Below, one piece after another: positions 6,067-13,382 of a stretch of DNA of 13,428 nucleotides (position 1 is the first letter of the stretch; each line of letters opens with the position of its first letter). The position numbers were made by a program, and so were the translations under genes. Source of the DNA: JBCBSP01 sp964550935 (lineage in GTDB: Bacteria > Pseudomonadota > Alphaproteobacteria > Caulobacterales > Maricaulaceae); NCBI GenBank assembly GCA_964550935.1, contig CAZKBB010000068.1, forward strand, positions 1 through 13,428, read 5' to 3'. Under the pieces are notes generated by a model. That model was not told the DNA's origin and searched no databases. It was given only the letters and a program-made list of their open reading frames with translations.

Positions 6067-7539
6067 CTATTTTGCTTTCTTCACGCGAAGAGTGAGATTG
6101 TCGACGGCGACGACTTTCACGGCGTCGCCTGCCTTGAGGTCGTCTGACGACGTCGCCTTCCACGTCTCGCCGTTCACATGGACCCAGCCTTCGCGGCCGG
6201 ACCACTCCTGGACGACGCCGATCTGGCCGACGATCTCAGCGCCGCCGGTGGTGACCTTTCGTCCCTGCGCCGCGAGCCCGTAGCTGACCACGAGGAAGAT
6301 CGAGGCGCCGAGGCCGAGCGTCACCGCCGCGATCAGGCGCCAGTCGAGCCGGAACGCCTCCGACTGGGTGTCCACCAGCATCAGCGCGCCGACTGCGAAG
6401 GCGACGAGCCCGCCGAGCGCCAACAGGCCTGAGGAGGCCAGGAAGGCCTCTGCGACCAGAAGCGCCAGACCCAGAAGGATGAGGGCCGCGCCGGCGTAGT
6501 TCACCGGCAGCGTGTTCAGCGCATAGAGCCCGACGATGAGGCAGATCAGTCCGGCGACCGCCGTGATCGGCTCCAACCCGTTGTAGAAGCTCACCAGAAG
6601 CCCGATGAAGCCCAGATTCATCAGGAGGAAGGCGATGTTCGGATCGGTGATCACGAACAGGATTTCTTCGGCGAAGGAGGGCTCCACCGCGCTGACGCGC
6701 GCGCCCTCCAGGTCGAGCGTCACGGTCCGCCCGCTCTGCAGCTCGATCTCGGTCCCGGCCGACTGCGCGAACAGTTCCTGAAGATCGCGCGCGACGTGCT
6801 CGACCACGCCGAGTTCCAGCGCCTCATCGGCCGAGGCGCTCACCGCTTTGCGCACGGCGTCTTCGGCCCAGTCCGCGTTTCGCCCGCGCAATTCGGCGAG
6901 CGAGCGGATATAGGCCACCGCGTCGTTCACCGCCTTGTTGCGCAGGGCCTGCGCGTTGCCGGGGGCCGTCTCGTCGGTCGCCGCGTCGGCGCGATCGCCC
7001 GAGCCTTCGCCCTCGCCAGCGGCCTCGCGGACCGCCGGGTCAACGTTTTCAGCGCCGTCCTCCGGCGCGCCGTCGGTTTCGCCCGGCGCGCCGCCGGGCT
7101 CGGCCCCGCCGCCGCCCATCTGAACCGGCGTCGCCGCGCCGATCGAGGTGCCCGGCGCCATGGCGGCGAGATGGCTGGCGTAGGTGATGAAGGCCCCGGC
7201 GCTTGCCGCGCGCGCGCCCTGAGGCGAGACATAGACGATCACCGGCAGCTCGGCGGCGAGGATCGCCTGGTTGATGTCTCGCATCGCCGGGTCGAGCCCG
7301 CCGGGCGTGTCCATCTCGATCACCAGCGCGTCCGCGCCGGCGCCTTCGGCCTTCTCGATCGCGCGGTCGATGAAGGCGGCGGTGGCCGGCCCGATCGGGC
7401 CCTGCAGAGCCGCGGTCATCACCTCGCCCGATCGCGAGCGCTCCGCCTCGCCCTCCTGGGCCGCGGTCATGAGCACGGCGGCGCCGGCGGCGACGAGCGC
7501 GGCGGCGAAGGCGCGAAGCGGTCGAGTCCAGAAGCGCAT
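6067..7539 (-). CDS. nfeD: Long-form NfeD: ClpP-class membrane serine protease with C-terminal NfeD OB domain
   Basis: This 490-residue inner-membrane protein is the usual partner of slipin. Order of parts: signal or anchor helix (about 9-27); ClpP/SppA-like protease domain (about 38-258); membrane helices (about 302-422); soluble OB-fold NfeD domain (about 430-490, IVGQIGVVQEWSGREGWVHV then GETWKA). By alignment from memory with the archaeal PH1510 protease, which uses a Ser-Lys dyad and cleaves a stomatin partner, Ser113 in RAASAGAF and Lys202 in RNKAVNDAV are the likely catalytic pair. MDTPGG (76-81) is the strand-and-loop before the active site. Between Ser and Lys, residues about 138-198 form an acidic Gly/Ala/Glu/Asp-rich insert. 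ATG 7539 has only a weak GGA ten bases upstream. It is first of the nfeD-slipin-pip gene run and divergent from the Rieske gene. The protease reading is supported by conserved residues but not proven. Confidence 0.94.
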   Translation of the reverse strand: MRFWTRPLRAFAAALVAAGAAVLMTAAQEGEAERSRSGEVMTAALQGPIGPATAAFIDRAIEKAEGAGADALVIEMDTPGGLDPAMRDINQAILAAELPVIVYVSPQGARAASAGAFITYASHLAAMAPGTSIGAATPVQMGGGGAEPGGAPGETDGAPEDGAENVDPAVREAAGEGEGSGDRADAATDETAPGNAQALRNKAVNDAVAYIRSLAELRGRNADWAEDAVRKAVSASADEALELGVVEHVARDLQELFAQSAGTEIELQSGRTVTLDLEGARVSAVEPSFAEEILFVITDPNIAFLLMNLGFIGLLVSFYNGLEPITAVAGLICLIVGLYALNTLPVNYAGAALILLGLALLVAEAFLASSGLLALGGLVAFAVGALMLVDTQSEAFRLDWRLIAAVTLGLGASIFLVVSYGLAAQGRKVTTGGAEIVGQIGVVQEWSGREGWVHVNGETWKATSSDDLKAGDAVKVVAVDNLTLRVKKAK

Positions 7540-7572
7540 GGCGGTCAGATCCGGTCTTCAGCGTCGCATCGC

Positions 7573-7601
7573 AATGTATAGCGGATCGGCCTCGCGCCCA
7601 A
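7573..7601 (-). promoter_or_regulatory. Candidate sigma-70-type promoter for nfeD-slipin(-pip)
   Basis: On the minus strand TTGGGC (7601-7596) and TACATT (7578-7573) are separated by 17 bases and point towards nfeD, ending about 33 bases before its ATG. Matches to consensus are 3/6 and 4/6. This AT-containing patch (ATGTATAG) stands out in a GC-rich spacer. Placement and spacing are plausible, but the match is modest. Confidence 0.3.
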
Positions 7602-7621
7602 CGCGGAAACGATCGGTCGCA

Positions 7622-7656
7622 GCCCGGCGCGGCCGCTCCGCCTCGACGCGCCGGGC
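7622..7656 (+). repeat. Perfect 10-bp inverted repeat upstream of the Rieske oxygenase gene
   Basis: GCCCGGCGCG (7622-7631) and CGCGCCGGGC (7647-7656) are exact reverse complements around a 15-base spacer. The right arm ends 21 bases before the ATG at 7678, in the spacer shared with the divergent nfeD gene. It could be a leader-RNA stem or a binding site for a dimeric regulator. In DNA this GC-rich, chance remains possible, though ten perfect pairs at this place are notable. Confidence 0.45.
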
Positions 7657-7677
7657 GCAAGCGGATAAGTCGAGGCC

Positions 7678-8823
7678 ATGACCGACGCTCCCGCCGCCGC
7701 GAAAGACGCCAGACCCGCCCCGCCTGCGCGCGCGGGCGAGGAGGCCTTCACCGCGAAGGCCGGCGGCTTCCTGCGCGATATCTGGTATGTCGCGGTTCCC
7801 TCAAGGGACCTCAAGCGCGGCAAGCTCTTAAAGAAGATGTATCTCGGCGAGCCGGTGGCGCTGGGCCGCGACGCGTCCGGCGCCGCGTTCGCGCTGCGCG
7901 ACATCTGTCCCCACCGCGCCGTGCCGCTCTCGGCCGGGCGCATGGTCAAGGAGGAGGGCGGCGAGACGACCGTGGAGTGCCCCTATCACGGCTGGCGCTT
8001 CGCCGCGTCGGACGGGGGATGCCGAGCCATCCCCTCGCTGGTGGACGGGCAGGCCTTCGACCTCTCCAACATCGCCGTGCGGCGCTATCCCACCGCCGAG
8101 CAGGACGATCTGGTGTGGATCTTCATGGGCTCCGCCCCGGACAGCGCGCCGGACGGCCCGCCGCCGCGCCTGGCCAACATGGTGCTCAAGTCCGGCGCGA
8201 GCGAGGGCAAGGTGAAGTTCGTCGAGCGCGCGCTTCTGGAGTGCCACATGGACCATGCCGTGATCGGGCTGATCGATCCGGCCCACACCCCGTTCGTGCA
8301 CCAGAGCCCGCTCTGGCGCACGCCGAAGGGGCTGAAGCCGAAGGAGAAGCGCTTCGAGCCCACAGAGCTCGGCTTCACCATGGTCAGCCACAAGCCGGTG
8401 AACTCGCCGCTCTACAAAATCATCGGCGGGGAGATCCGCGTGGAGATCCAGTTCCTGTTGCCGGGCTTGCGCGCTGAGTCCATCCGCAACGAAAAGCACG
8501 GTTATCTCGGCCTGGCGGTCTGCACCCCGATCGACGAGGCGAACACAGAGATCCACCAGATCATGTACTGGGACAGCCCCGTGCTCGACGCGCTGAGCCT
8601 CATCGCACGGCCCTTCACCCACACCTTCCTGCAGCAGGACGCTCGCATCATGCGCCTGCAGGGCGAGGGCCTGGCTCACGACCCCCCGCTGATGCAGATC
8701 CCCGACGCGGACACGCTGATGGTCTGGTACCGGCGCCTGAAGCGCGAATGGACCAAGTCCCGCGAAGACGCCCGCGCCTTCGAAAACCCGGTGAAACCCA
8801 CGACGCTGAGATGGCGGACGTGA
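7678..8823 (+). CDS. Rieske [2Fe-2S] non-haem iron oxygenase, alpha-subunit type
   Basis: This 381-residue protein belongs to the Rieske ring-hydroxylating oxygenase superfamily, which activates O2 at a mononuclear iron fed with electrons through a Rieske cluster. Residues about 34-150 are the Rieske domain with CPH (Cys77, His79) and CPYHGW (Cys101, His104). The catalytic domain holds ECHMDHAVIGLIDPAHTPFVH (188-208), in which His203 and His208 are the likely iron ligands. QQDARIM (319-325) supplies the probable third ligand Asp321. Residues 1-25 are Ala/Pro-rich and dispensable-looking. There is no membrane segment or signal peptide. No ferredoxin, reductase or beta-subunit gene is nearby, so electrons must come from an unlinked partner. 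Substrate is not deducible: the family spans aromatic dioxygenases, demethylases and chlorophyll- or sterol-type monooxygenases. The binding site is weak (GAGG only 2 bases before ATG 7678), so the start is the least certain point. Confidence 0.9.
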   Translation: MTDAPAAAKDARPAPPARAGEEAFTAKAGGFLRDIWYVAVPSRDLKRGKLLKKMYLGEPVALGRDASGAAFALRDICPHRAVPLSAGRMVKEEGGETTVECPYHGWRFAASDGGCRAIPSLVDGQAFDLSNIAVRRYPTAEQDDLVWIFMGSAPDSAPDGPPPRLANMVLKSGASEGKVKFVERALLECHMDHAVIGLIDPAHTPFVHQSPLWRTPKGLKPKEKRFEPTELGFTMVSHKPVNSPLYKIIGGEIRVEIQFLLPGLRAESIRNEKHGYLGLAVCTPIDEANTEIHQIMYWDSPVLDALSLIARPFTHTFLQQDARIMRLQGEGLAHDPPLMQIPDADTLMVWYRRLKREWTKSREDARAFENPVKPTTLRWRT

Positions 8824-8836
8824 GGGGCGCTGAAAC

Positions 8837-8871
8837 CTTGAGCGTTTAACCGCGTTCCATAGCGCCTCAAG
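8837..8871 (+). terminator. Weak candidate stem-loop after the Rieske gene
   Basis: CTTGAG-CGTT and AGCG-C-CTCAAG can pair as a stem with one bulged C, starting 14 bases after the stop at 8823. Only two T residues in a short GTTGTG context follow, so an intrinsic terminator is doubtful. It may instead be a message-stabilising 3' stem. Confidence 0.2.
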
Positions 8872-9046
8872 TTGTGCGAGGGCCGTCCGGCATCTTAAAC
8901 TTATGCGGAGCTGAAGTACGTTGAGACTTAGGGTAAGCAAGCAAACCGAGTTCTCCGGCCGTCACCAGTTTGTCGCAAGCCTGCGACTGGCCTATCTGTG
9001 CGCGCATGCTTTAAGCGTAGTGAAAAGAATGGTCCAGTGTTGTGTC

Positions 9047-9082
9047 CACCACCTCACCGAGAACATTGTAAGCGCGGTGGTG
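9047..9082 (+). repeat. CACCACC / GGTGGTG inverted repeat upstream of the efflux operon
   Basis: Arms 9047-9053 and 9076-9082 are exact reverse complements across a 22-base spacer, ending 77 bases before the adaptor ATG. Position suits an operator or leader stem for the RND operon. With 7-bp arms the evidence is limited. Confidence 0.25.
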
Positions 9083-9147
9083 ACCTTTCTGTCTGAATTT
9101 TGCTCGCTGGATGTCGGAGCCGAGGCGCACGACCCAAAGCAGGCTTT

Positions 9148-9153
9148 GGAAGG
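9148..9153 (+). promoter_or_regulatory. Ribosome binding site fixing the adaptor start
   Basis: GGAAGG stands 6 bases before ATG 9160, the strongest binding site in the window. It favours ATG 9160 over the in-frame TTG at 9100. The longer form would give the signal peptide a basic n-region (FGRRDMILLALALL), so the choice is good but not absolute. Confidence 0.65.
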
Positions 9154-9159
9154 CGCGAC

Positions 9160-10122
9160 ATGATCCTCCTCGCACTTGCCTTGCTTGCGGTGGAAGCCGG
9201 CGGCGCGCCAGCGAACGACGGCTACCGGCTGGAAGTCGAAAGCGCGCCCATGGAGCGCACGCTTTTCGCGACCACCCAGAGCGCCGATACGCCCTCCGCC
9301 CGGGCGAGAATAAGCGGTTTGCTGGCGAGCAGGAGCGTGGATGAGGGGGATCGGGTGGAATCCGGCCAAGTGCTCGCGGTCGTGGTGGACCCGGAGCTGG
9401 CTTCGCGCATCAACGCGGCGCGCGCACAGGTTTCCTCGGCACAGGCCGAGGCGGTCGCGGCGCGGCAGGAGCTTGAGCGCGTTCGCACGCTCGTCTCGCG
9501 CGGCAATGCGAGCCGGGCGCGGCTCGACGAGGTGCAACGGCGCGCAGGCGCGGCGGAGGGCACGCTCAACAGCGCGCGCGGCGAACTCGACAGTCTCAAG
9601 GCGCGCAGGTCGCGCGGCGAAGTGCTCGCTCCAGTAGATGGGCGGGTGCTTCAGGCGCCGGTGACGGCTGGCTCGGCGGTCAACCGCGGCGACACGATCG
9701 CACTCGTCGCCTCTGACCCGCCCCTCGTTAGACTCGCTGCTCCGGAGCGTCATGCAGAGGCATTGTCGACGTCCGACGAGTTGATGGTGAAGCTACAGGG
9801 CGGATGGTCATCGGCGCGCATCGTCCAAGTCTTTCCGCAGATACGAAACGGGCGCATCGAGGTCGATATCCAGCCGGAGGGTCAGCCGGCGTCAGACTTC
9901 ATTGGAGCGCGGGTCCCTGTGCGGCTGCGCGTGGGAGAAAGCGACGCTTTGATCGCGCCGAAGCGCTATGTGTTCACACGGGCCGGGCTTAGCTATGTGT
10001 ATCGCGCCGACGCGGGACTGACCCTCGTGCGTACCGGCCGGATATGGCCGGACCGGGTCGAGCTCCTCTCCGGGGCGAAGCCCGGTGACGTGCTGCTGCC
10101 GCCTGAAGCGCGCGGCGAATGA
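9160..10122 (+). CDS. RND efflux periplasmic adaptor (membrane fusion protein, HlyD/AcrA type)
   Basis: This 320-residue protein should link the inner-membrane RND pump to an outer-membrane channel. A hydrophobic N-terminus (MILLALALLAVEAGGAPA, 1-18) is a probable signal peptide, unusual in lacking basic residues before the core if ATG 9160 is the start. The first lipoyl half lies near 45-76 (RISGLLASRSVDEGDRVESG). A coiled-coil hairpin rich in Ala, Glu, Arg and Gln follows (about 80-150), then the second lipoyl half (153-184, GEVLAPVDGRVLQAPVTAGS), a beta-barrel (about 188-260) and the membrane-proximal domain (about 262-316). The protein is short for AcrA-type adaptors, which are usually 370-400 residues. 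No lipobox cysteine is present. Its stop overlaps the permease start (ATGA), so the two are translationally coupled. No TetR or two-component regulator adjoins it, and the exported substrate is unknown. Confidence 0.92.
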   Translation: MILLALALLAVEAGGAPANDGYRLEVESAPMERTLFATTQSADTPSARARISGLLASRSVDEGDRVESGQVLAVVVDPELASRINAARAQVSSAQAEAVAARQELERVRTLVSRGNASRARLDEVQRRAGAAEGTLNSARGELDSLKARRSRGEVLAPVDGRVLQAPVTAGSAVNRGDTIALVASDPPLVRLAAPERHAEALSTSDELMVKLQGGWSSARIVQVFPQIRNGRIEVDIQPEGQPASDFIGARVPVRLRVGESDALIAPKRYVFTRAGLSYVYRADAGLTLVRTGRIWPDRVELLSGAKPGDVLLPPEARGE

Positions 10123-13100
10123 GGCTTGGACCTGCAGGCCGCATCACCAAGGCGTTCGCCGAGAACCCGGTGACGCCGATTCTGACGCTCATCGGCTTTC
10201 TCATGGGTGCGGTCGCGCTCGCCATGGTCCCCAGAGAGGAGGAGCCGCAGATTCGCGTACCGCTTGTCGACGTGCTCGTGCCTGCGCCGGGTTTTGAGGC
10301 GGCTGACGCTGTCGAAAGCATCACCAAGCCTTTGGAAGACGTCCTGTCCGGCGTGGAAGGCGTTGATCAGCTCTATTCGCGCACCGAAGACGGCCGTGTA
10401 ATCACGTCGGCGCGGTTCGATGTCGGCTCCAGTGCGGAGGATGCGGTTCTGCGCGTGATCGAGCGGCTGGGTGCGAATGCGGAGCGCGCGCCGCCGGGCG
10501 TTCCAGATCCGATCGTGATCGGACGCGGTATCGAAGACGTAGCAGTGATCGTTATCACGCTCTCTCCGTCTGCTGGAGCCGTGGGCCGTTATGATCGCGC
10601 CGACATGTTCGAGCTGGCGCAGACGCTACGCTGGCGCATGAGCGCCGTCTCCAACGTGGGGCTCACCTACGTCGTGGGATCCGGCGCGACGCAGATAAGG
10701 GTCGAGCCTGACCTTGCTGCGCTCGCACGCTTTCAGATCGCTCCTCAGACCCTTATCGCCCGGGTGACGGCGGCGAGCCGGGTTCTCGACCTCGGAGATG
10801 TCGCCGTATCGGGCGAACGCATGCCGGTGCTCGCCGGACGCACCGGCGCAGCGCCCTCCGTTATCGCCAATCTTCTCGTGACCAGCAGCGACGGCCGTCC
10901 AGTCTATGTACGCGACGTCGCCGAGGTGGTCCTCGCCCCGCCTGATCCAGGCGCGGTCACTTGGCACGCCGACGCGCAGTCTCTTGATGCGCCAAGACCG
11001 GCGGCGTCGCTCGCCGTCGCGAAACGGCCCGGCGCCAACGGCGTCGAGATTGCTCGCCAGGCGCGCGAAATACTGGCCGCCGCGCGCGGCGATCTCATAC
11101 CGCCAGATGTCGAGGCGCGCGTGGTGCGCGACTATGGCCGCACGGCGGCGGCGAAGGCGCGCACGTTGTTCCTTCAGATCTTTTCCGCGACCGCTGTGAT
11201 CGTCGTGCTGATCGCCCTCTTCGTCGGCGTACGTGAGGCGATTGTCGTTGGCGTGGTTATCCCGACGACCATTCTTCTGACCTTCTTTGCGCTCTGGTTG
11301 ATGGGATACACGATCAATCGGGTGAGCCTGTTCGCGCTTATTTTCGCCATCGGGATCCTTGTGGATGACGCAATCGTGGTCGTGGAGAACATCACTCGCT
11401 GGTGGTGGCGGGGCGACGCGGATAGGTCCGCCGCGGAGGCTGCGGTGTCAGCTGTGGACGAGGTCGGCAATCCTACGATCATCTCGACGCTGACGATTAT
11501 CGCCGCACTATTGCCGATGCTCGCCGTCTCGGGGCTTATGGGCCCTTACATGAGCCCGATCCCGGCCAACGCGTCGGCGGCAGTAATCCTGTCGACCCTG
11601 GTGGCTTTGACCGCCACGCCCTGGATGATGCTCCGACTGCGCAATGTGCGCATCTCTCTGGGGCTGCTGGCTGGGTCTGGCGAGGACGGGGGGCCGCTTG
11701 GCCGTCTTTATGCCCGGGTCGCGGAGCCCCTCCTCAAGACGCAGGCGCGCGCTTTGATCTTTCTGGTCTCCGTGGCGCTCGCCACTCTGGCCAGCTTTTC
11801 CCTGTTCGCCGTGAATGCGGTGCCAGTGAAGCTCCTTCCATTCGACGACAAGGACGAGATGCAGATCGTGATCGATCTGCCGGAGTACGCTCAGTTGGAG
11901 GATACCGACCGTGTGCTCCGCGCGGCGGTGCAGCGCCTGGAGGGACTGCCCGAACTTCGCAGCGTTCAAATCTACTCCGGCGCGTCGGGGCCGTTTAATT
12001 TCAACGGCCTCGTGCGCCAGTATTATCTCCGCGAACAGGAAGAGCTTGGCGACATCAAGGTTAATCTGGCTCCGCCGGGAGAGCGGAGCCGCTCAAGCCA
12101 TGCGGTCGCGTCGGACGTGCGCGAACGCCTCTCTGACCTGCCTGCGCCGGACGGTACGGCCGTACGCATCGCCGAGACGCCGCCTGGTCCGCCTGTCTTC
12201 GCGACACTGCTGGCCGAGATTTACGGGCCGGACGAAGCCGTGCGCCGTGAGGCGGCGCGTCGGGTGCGCGCCGCCTACGAGGCGGAGCCGTTCATCGTGG
12301 ACGTCGACGACACGATCGGCGCGCCGCAGAGGCGGGTGCGCTACGAAATCAATCGCGCCGCACTCGATCTACACGGTGTGCCAGAACACGCTGTAACGGA
12401 CACGTTGAGAGCGGCGCTCGGCGAAACGGTCGCCGGTCAGGTTCGCGCCCGTCATGCTGCGGGGGCGCGCGACATCGTCGTGACGCTGGCGCGCTCTGAC
12501 CGCATCGCGGACGAGCAACTGCTCGCCTTGCCGGTCGCCGGCCGAGAGGGCCCGGTCGAACTGGGCGAACTTGTGAGCGCGATCGAGGAACCGGCGAGCC
12601 ACCCGATTTTTCGCCGCAACGGGCGTCCAGCCGTGATGGTGCTTGGCGGCCTTGCGGGCGGACAGGAAGCGCCGATCTACGGCATGCTCGCGGTTCAGGA
12701 CCGATTGGATGACGATGGCGCGGACATTGACGTTCGCTGGCGCGGGCAGCCGGTCAATGCTGAAAAGGCCACGCTGCTTTGGCATGGCGAGTGGGAAATC
12801 ACTTACACCACTTTCAGGGATCTCGGTGCGGCGTTCGCCGTAGCGTTTCTGATCATCTACGCGATCGTGGTATGGAGGTTCGGCCGTCTCAAGCTGCCGC
12901 TCCTGATCATGGCGCCGGTTCCGCTGACGCTTCTCGGGGTGATCCTCGGTCATTGGGTGATGGGAGCGAAGTTCACGGCGACCTCAATGATCGGGTTCAT
13001 AGCCCTCGCCGGCATCGTGGTGCGAAACTCGATACTGCTCGTGGAGTTCATCGAGAACAGGCGCGAAGGCGGCCAGCCGGTCGCTCAGGCGGCGATCGAA

Positions 13101-13316
13101 GCCGGGCGAATCCGCTTTCGCCCGATCTTCCTGACCGGCGTGACGGCGATGGTCGGCGCGGCTTTCATACTCGCCGACCCGATTTTCCGCGGTCTCGCCG
13201 TTTCCTTACTCTTCGGGCTGTTATCTTCGACGGTGCTCACCGTGCTCGTCATTCCAGCGGCTTATGTCTGGCTTAGAGGCGGGGAGGATGCGCGCGACGG
13301 TGAAATCGCTGGCTGA
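10119..13316 (+). CDS. RND efflux permease (AcrB/MdtBC-like, HAE-1 type)
   Basis: This 1065-residue inner-membrane proton-driven pump has the duplicated RND plan. TM1 is about 19-37, followed by a large periplasmic loop (about 40-345), a TM2-6 cluster (about 349-502), TM7 (about 545-565), a second periplasmic loop to about 895, and TM8-12 (about 900-1052). TM4 carries the proton-relay Asp pair in GILVDDAIVVVEN (Asp416, Asp417), which fits drug/lipophile pumps; CzcA-type metal pumps have a different DG pattern there. TM10 reads ALAGIVVRNSILLVEF, with Arg969 where AcrB has Lys940. The C-terminus, after TM12, is short and polar. It shares a 4-base ATGA overlap with the adaptor. It lies with its 3' end 66 bases from the 3' end of a convergent tRNA-Thr gene. 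G+C looks lower and less extreme than in the genes to the left. Family call is firm; substrate is not predictable. Confidence 0.95.
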   Translation: MRLGPAGRITKAFAENPVTPILTLIGFLMGAVALAMVPREEEPQIRVPLVDVLVPAPGFEAADAVESITKPLEDVLSGVEGVDQLYSRTEDGRVITSARFDVGSSAEDAVLRVIERLGANAERAPPGVPDPIVIGRGIEDVAVIVITLSPSAGAVGRYDRADMFELAQTLRWRMSAVSNVGLTYVVGSGATQIRVEPDLAALARFQIAPQTLIARVTAASRVLDLGDVAVSGERMPVLAGRTGAAPSVIANLLVTSSDGRPVYVRDVAEVVLAPPDPGAVTWHADAQSLDAPRPAASLAVAKRPGANGVEIARQAREILAAARGDLIPPDVEARVVRDYGRTAAAKARTLFLQIFSATAVIVVLIALFVGVREAIVVGVVIPTTILLTFFALWLMGYTINRVSLFALIFAIGILVDDAIVVVENITRWWWRGDADRSAAEAAVSAVDEVGNPTIISTLTIIAALLPMLAVSGLMGPYMSPIPANASAAVILSTLVALTATPWMMLRLRNVRISLGLLAGSGEDGGPLGRLYARVAEPLLKTQARALIFLVSVALATLASFSLFAVNAVPVKLLPFDDKDEMQIVIDLPEYAQLEDTDRVLRAAVQRLEGLPELRSVQIYSGASGPFNFNGLVRQYYLREQEELGDIKVNLAPPGERSRSSHAVASDVRERLSDLPAPDGTAVRIAETPPGPPVFATLLAEIYGPDEAVRREAARRVRAAYEAEPFIVDVDDTIGAPQRRVRYEINRAALDLHGVPEHAVTDTLRAALGETVAGQVRARHAAGARDIVVTLARSDRIADEQLLALPVAGREGPVELGELVSAIEEPASHPIFRRNGRPAVMVLGGLAGGQEAPIYGMLAVQDRLDDDGADIDVRWRGQPVNAEKATLLWHGEWEITYTTFRDLGAAFAVAFLIIYAIVVWRFGRLKLPLLIMAPVPLTLLGVILGHWVMGAKFTATSMIGFIALAGIVVRNSILLVEFIENRREGGQPVAQAAIEAGRIRFRPIFLTGVTAMVGAAFILADPIFRGLAVSLLFGLLSSTVLTVLVIPAAYVWLRGGEDARDGEIAG

Positions 13317-13326
13317 TGACGTTGAT

Positions 13327-13346
13327 CGGCGATCGTCGTATCGCCG
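13327..13346. terminator. Stem-loop between the RND operon and the tRNA gene, possible bidirectional terminator
   Basis: CGGCGAT (13327-13333) and ATCGCCG (13340-13346) pair perfectly over 7 bp around a 6-base loop, starting 11 bases after the permease stop. The location between convergent transcription units suits a shared terminator. No T-run follows on either strand, so it would be non-canonical. Confidence 0.3.
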
Positions 13347-13382
13347 GCGCGAGTTCCGGAGAGCGATAGCCGTGTGGGAAAA

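Larger units (their letters stand above)
8824..9159 (+). other. AT-richer gene-poor stretch; presumed leader and promoter region of the efflux operon
   Basis: I find no recognisable gene here. Composition drops sharply: 8881-8940 has 30/60 G+C and 9001-9060 has 31/60, against 46/60 at 2881-2940. Three inverted repeats are visible: CTTGAG/CTCAAG (8837-8871), GTCGCA/TGCGAC with a 4-base loop (8972-8987) and CACCACC/GGTGGTG with a 22-base spacer (9047-9082). A TTG-started open frame of 80 codons (8921-9163) ends in a TGA overlapping the adaptor ATG; its translation resembles nothing I know. No promoter pair is close enough to consensus to call. No tRNA 3'-end repeat that would mark an attachment site is seen. 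Confidence 0.6.

Noticed and set aside
5241..6095. Plus-strand 284-codon frame opposite the slipin
   Set aside because: Antisense shadow of a strongly conserved SPFH protein; low-complexity Asp/His/Leu pattern typical of such shadows.
7828..8940. Minus-strand open frame of 370 codons opposite the Rieske gene
   Set aside because: Shadow of an intact oxygenase whose Cys/His ligands are all present on the plus strand. The translation has no recognisable fold.
8824..9159. Copy of the tRNA-Thr 3' end that would mark an integrated element
   Set aside because: I compared the terminal tRNA sequence (GTTCAAATCACTC and TAGCGGCACCA) with this stretch and found no match beyond a few bases.
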